A DNA stretch of 64,000 bases, from contig JAJDCY010000021.1 in assembly GCA_029260595.1 (NCBI GenBank), forward strand, positions 1-64,000, read 5' to 3'. Below, in pieces: positions 62,269 to 64,000 of this stretch (position 1 is the stretch's first letter; each line of letters begins with the position of its first letter). The translations under genes and the position numbers were made by a program. The DNA comes from Phycisphaeraceae bacterium (GTDB lineage: Bacteria; Planctomycetota; Phycisphaerae; Phycisphaerales; Phycisphaeraceae). The notes beneath the pieces are model-generated. The model saw nothing but the letters and a program-made list of their open reading frames with translations. It had not been told where the DNA came from and made no database searches.

Positions 62269-63240
62269 ATGAGCAGCACGCTAAGGCCAGCGCAAAACCC
62301 GACGCCGGACACCGCGTCAGACCCCGCGTCAACCCCGACGCCAGACCCGGCGCAGAACCTCAACCGACTCGGCCTCACCGATGTCGCCGCCGCTGTCGAT
62401 GCGTACCTGGCCGACTTCCTCGACCACCGTCCGCTCACCCCCAGCCTGACCGACGCCGTCCGCTACGCCATCCTCGGCACCGGCAAGCGCGTCCGCCCCG
62501 TGCTCACCGTCTGGTCCTGCTTAGCAGTCGGCGGGCGACTCGACGACGCCATCGCCCCCGCCGCCGCGATCGAACTCATCCACTGCTTCAGCCTCGTCCA
62601 CGACGACCTGCCAGCCATGGACGACGACGACCTGCGACGCGGCCGACCCACCCTCCACCGCCACACCAGCGAAGCCATGGCCATCCTCGGCGGCGACGCG
62701 ATGATCGGCCTCGCCTTCGAACTCATCGCCACCCGCATCGAATCACCACAACTTGCCCGCCGCATCACACTCGAACTCGCCACCGCCACCAACGACATGA
62801 TCGCCGGGCAGGTCTACGACACGCTCCCCGACGACTGCGGGCTCGCCGCCGACCTCAAACCGATCGACCGCCTGCGCATGATCCACCGACACAAGACCGG
62901 TGCCCTGATCCGCTGCAGTTGCCGCATGGGCGGGCTAAGCGGCGGCGGCGACGACCGCGAGCTGATCGCACTGACCCGCTACGCCGAGAACATCGGCCTG
63001 ATGTTCCAGGTCGTCGACGATGTGCTCGACGTGACCCAGACCACCGAGACACTCGGCAAGACAGCCAACAAGGACGCCGAGCAGGGCAAGCTGACCTACC
63101 CCGGCCTGCTCGGGCTCGATCAGAGCAAGGATGAGATCTTCCGCCTGCGGACCCTGGCCCACCAGGCCCTGGCCCCGCTGGGCGACCGTGCGGACCGGCT
63201 CCGCGAATTGTGCGACTATATCGCTGTCCGCGAACACTAA
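62269..63240 (+). CDS. ispA: short-chain polyprenyl (farnesyl/geranylgeranyl) diphosphate synthase
   Basis: A 323-residue trans-prenyltransferase. The first Asp-rich region HDDLPAMDDDDLRRGRPTLH and the second MFQVVDDVLDVTQT carry the Mg-binding DDxxD motifs; GTGKRVRPVLTVW and the LGGDAMIGLAFELI segment are standard. It condenses IPP with DMAPP/GPP to make the precursor of undecaprenyl and quinone tails. The N-terminus is Pro/Thr/Asp rich and variable. dxs begins 57 nt downstream, so the two probably form an isoprenoid operon. Confidence 0.93.
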   Translation: MSSTLRPAQNPTPDTASDPASTPTPDPAQNLNRLGLTDVAAAVDAYLADFLDHRPLTPSLTDAVRYAILGTGKRVRPVLTVWSCLAVGGRLDDAIAPAAAIELIHCFSLVHDDLPAMDDDDLRRGRPTLHRHTSEAMAILGGDAMIGLAFELIATRIESPQLARRITLELATATNDMIAGQVYDTLPDDCGLAADLKPIDRLRMIHRHKTGALIRCSCRMGGLSGGGDDRELIALTRYAENIGLMFQVVDDVLDVTQTTETLGKTANKDAEQGKLTYPGLLGLDQSKDEIFRLRTLAHQALAPLGDRADRLRELCDYIAVREH

Positions 63241-63297
63241 TCCCGCCGGCACCGGCACACGATGCAGCGGTCCGACCAGGACGAACAAGGGCACACG

Positions 63298-64000
63298 ATG
63301 GCAAAAGAGAAACCGCAGACCACCGCCCAGGACCCATCGCTGGCGTTGTTGGCGGCGACGAACAGCCCGGCCGACCTCAAGAAGCTGCCGGTTGAGCGGC
63401 TGCCCGAGTTGGCCGGTGAGATCCGCCAGGCGATCTGCGACCAGGTCTCCCAGACGGGCGGGCACCTGGCGCCGAACCTGGGCGTCGTCGAGCTGACCAT
63501 CGCCCTGCACTACGTGTTCGATTTCGGCCACGACCGACTGCTGTTCGATGTCGGTCACCAGTGCTACCCGCACAAGCTGCTCACCGGCCGGGGCAAACTC
63601 CTGCACAAGCTCCGCCAGCGAGACGGGATGGCCGGGTTCCCCGAGCCGCGCGAGAGCGACTACGACCTGTTCAGCGTCGGGCACGCCGGGACCTCCATCT
63701 CCACAGCTGTGGGCATGGCACGCGGCGACACGCTGACCGGGCAGGGCGACCGCCGAGTCGTCTCGCTGATCGGTGACGCCTCGATCGTCAACGGCGTCGC
63801 GATGGAGGGGCTGAACAACGCCGGCACGCTCGAACGCCAGTTCCTGACCGTGCTCAACGACAACGGGATGTCGATCGCGCGCCCGCAAGGCGCGATGGCC
63901 GGGTATTTCGATCGTGTCCGATTGAGCCACCATTACGACGACTTCAAGAAGCGTGCCCACGAGGTGCTCAAACGCGTCCCGCTCGGGTCGGCGCTCGAGG
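63298..64000 (+). CDS. dxs: 1-deoxy-D-xylulose-5-phosphate synthase, 3' end beyond window
   Basis: The first 234 codons of DXS, the ThDP enzyme making DXP from pyruvate and glyceraldehyde 3-phosphate, first step of the MEP pathway. Start ATG 63298 (MAKEKPQTTAQDPSLALLAA). Visible motifs: QTGGHLAPNLGVVELTIALH, FDVGHQCYPHKLLTGRGKLL, ESDYDLFSVGHAGTSISTAV and the ThDP-binding SLIGDASIVNGVAMEGLNNA with LNDNGMSIARPQGAMAGYF. The ThDP glycine motif is the less common GDASIVNG form. The gene continues past 64000. Confidence 0.94.
   Translation, partial: MAKEKPQTTAQDPSLALLAATNSPADLKKLPVERLPELAGEIRQAICDQVSQTGGHLAPNLGVVELTIALHYVFDFGHDRLLFDVGHQCYPHKLLTGRGKLLHKLRQRDGMAGFPEPRESDYDLFSVGHAGTSISTAVGMARGDTLTGQGDRRVVSLIGDASIVNGVAMEGLNNAGTLERQFLTVLNDNGMSIARPQGAMAGYFDRVRLSHHYDDFKKRAHEVLKRVPLGSALE

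Noticed and set aside
60885-63134. 749-codon plus-strand open frame across ftsW, murG and ispA
   Set aside because: Arg/Pro/His-rich out-of-frame reading of three well-identified genes; no motif.

Overview
The window looks like chromosomal DNA from a high-G+C planctomycete, most likely of class Phycisphaerae. This is an inference from gene content: an LpxC-FabZ fusion, a Minf_1886-type protein family known from Planctomycetes and Verrucomicrobia, a diderm outer-membrane operon (bamA, skp, lpxD, lpxC-fabZ, lpxA), a peptidoglycan set split between two places (ddl-ftsQ and ftsW-murG), and several conserved proteins I cannot assign. No phage, plasmid or CRISPR sequence was seen.

Layout. 1-5600: a truncated secreted beta-helix protein, release factor 2 (prfB, needing a +1 frameshift at a UAA codon), a class I aminotransferase, an FMN reductase, a pirin and a queuosine-precursor transporter. 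5742-7273: three small unassigned or family-only proteins. 7556-12276: a NodU-type carbamoyltransferase followed by two tandem membrane proteins with SGNH-like domains. 12477-14920: a monooxygenase/carbonic anhydrase operon, a frameshifted dinD and tRNA-Asn. 15229-20916: two hypotheticals, then ddl, ftsQ, a membrane protein and guaB. 21018-22517: an AlbA_2/HATPase-type regulator broken by one amber codon. 22652-28330: hscA, a PTPS/QueD-like protein without its catalytic residues, accA, tyrA, proC and a DoxX protein. 28421-37933: a GT-C-like membrane protein, a UbiD-family decarboxylase, a secreted hydrolase-like protein with C-terminal repeats and a hybrid histidine kinase. 37979-41948: greA, a desaturase, a ClpP/NfeD-like protease and a frameshifted membrane-anchored protein. 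42036-43869: a RAYT transposase with REP/REPIN elements around it and a low-G+C yitT. 43893-45973: pdhB and pdhA. 46554-58061: the outer-membrane/lipid A operon, running into a glycosyltransferase-carbamoyltransferase fusion, a WcaF-like acetyltransferase and a sugar-nucleotide epimerase. 58138-64000: ferredoxin, a YhaM-like exoribonuclease, ftsW, murG, a prenyl diphosphate synthase and a truncated dxs.

How they fit together. Much of the window builds the envelope: peptidoglycan precursors (ddl, murG, ftsW, and prenyl diphosphates from dxs/ispA), lipid A (lpxD, lpxC-fabZ, lpxA), outer-membrane protein insertion (bamA, skp) and fatty acids (accA, fabZ, desaturase). Two separate carbamoyltransferase loci suggest that envelope glycans are carbamoylated. 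The most unusual observations are the UAA-type RF2 frameshift site, the glycosyltransferase-carbamoyltransferase fusion placed directly after lpxA, the carbamoyltransferase with duplicated SGNH-like membrane proteins, and the RAYT gene lying inside the same terminal repeats as nearby 115-nt REPINs. Three genes carry single lesions (dinD, the AlbA_2 regulator and the gene at 41308-41948); these could be real decay or assembly error.
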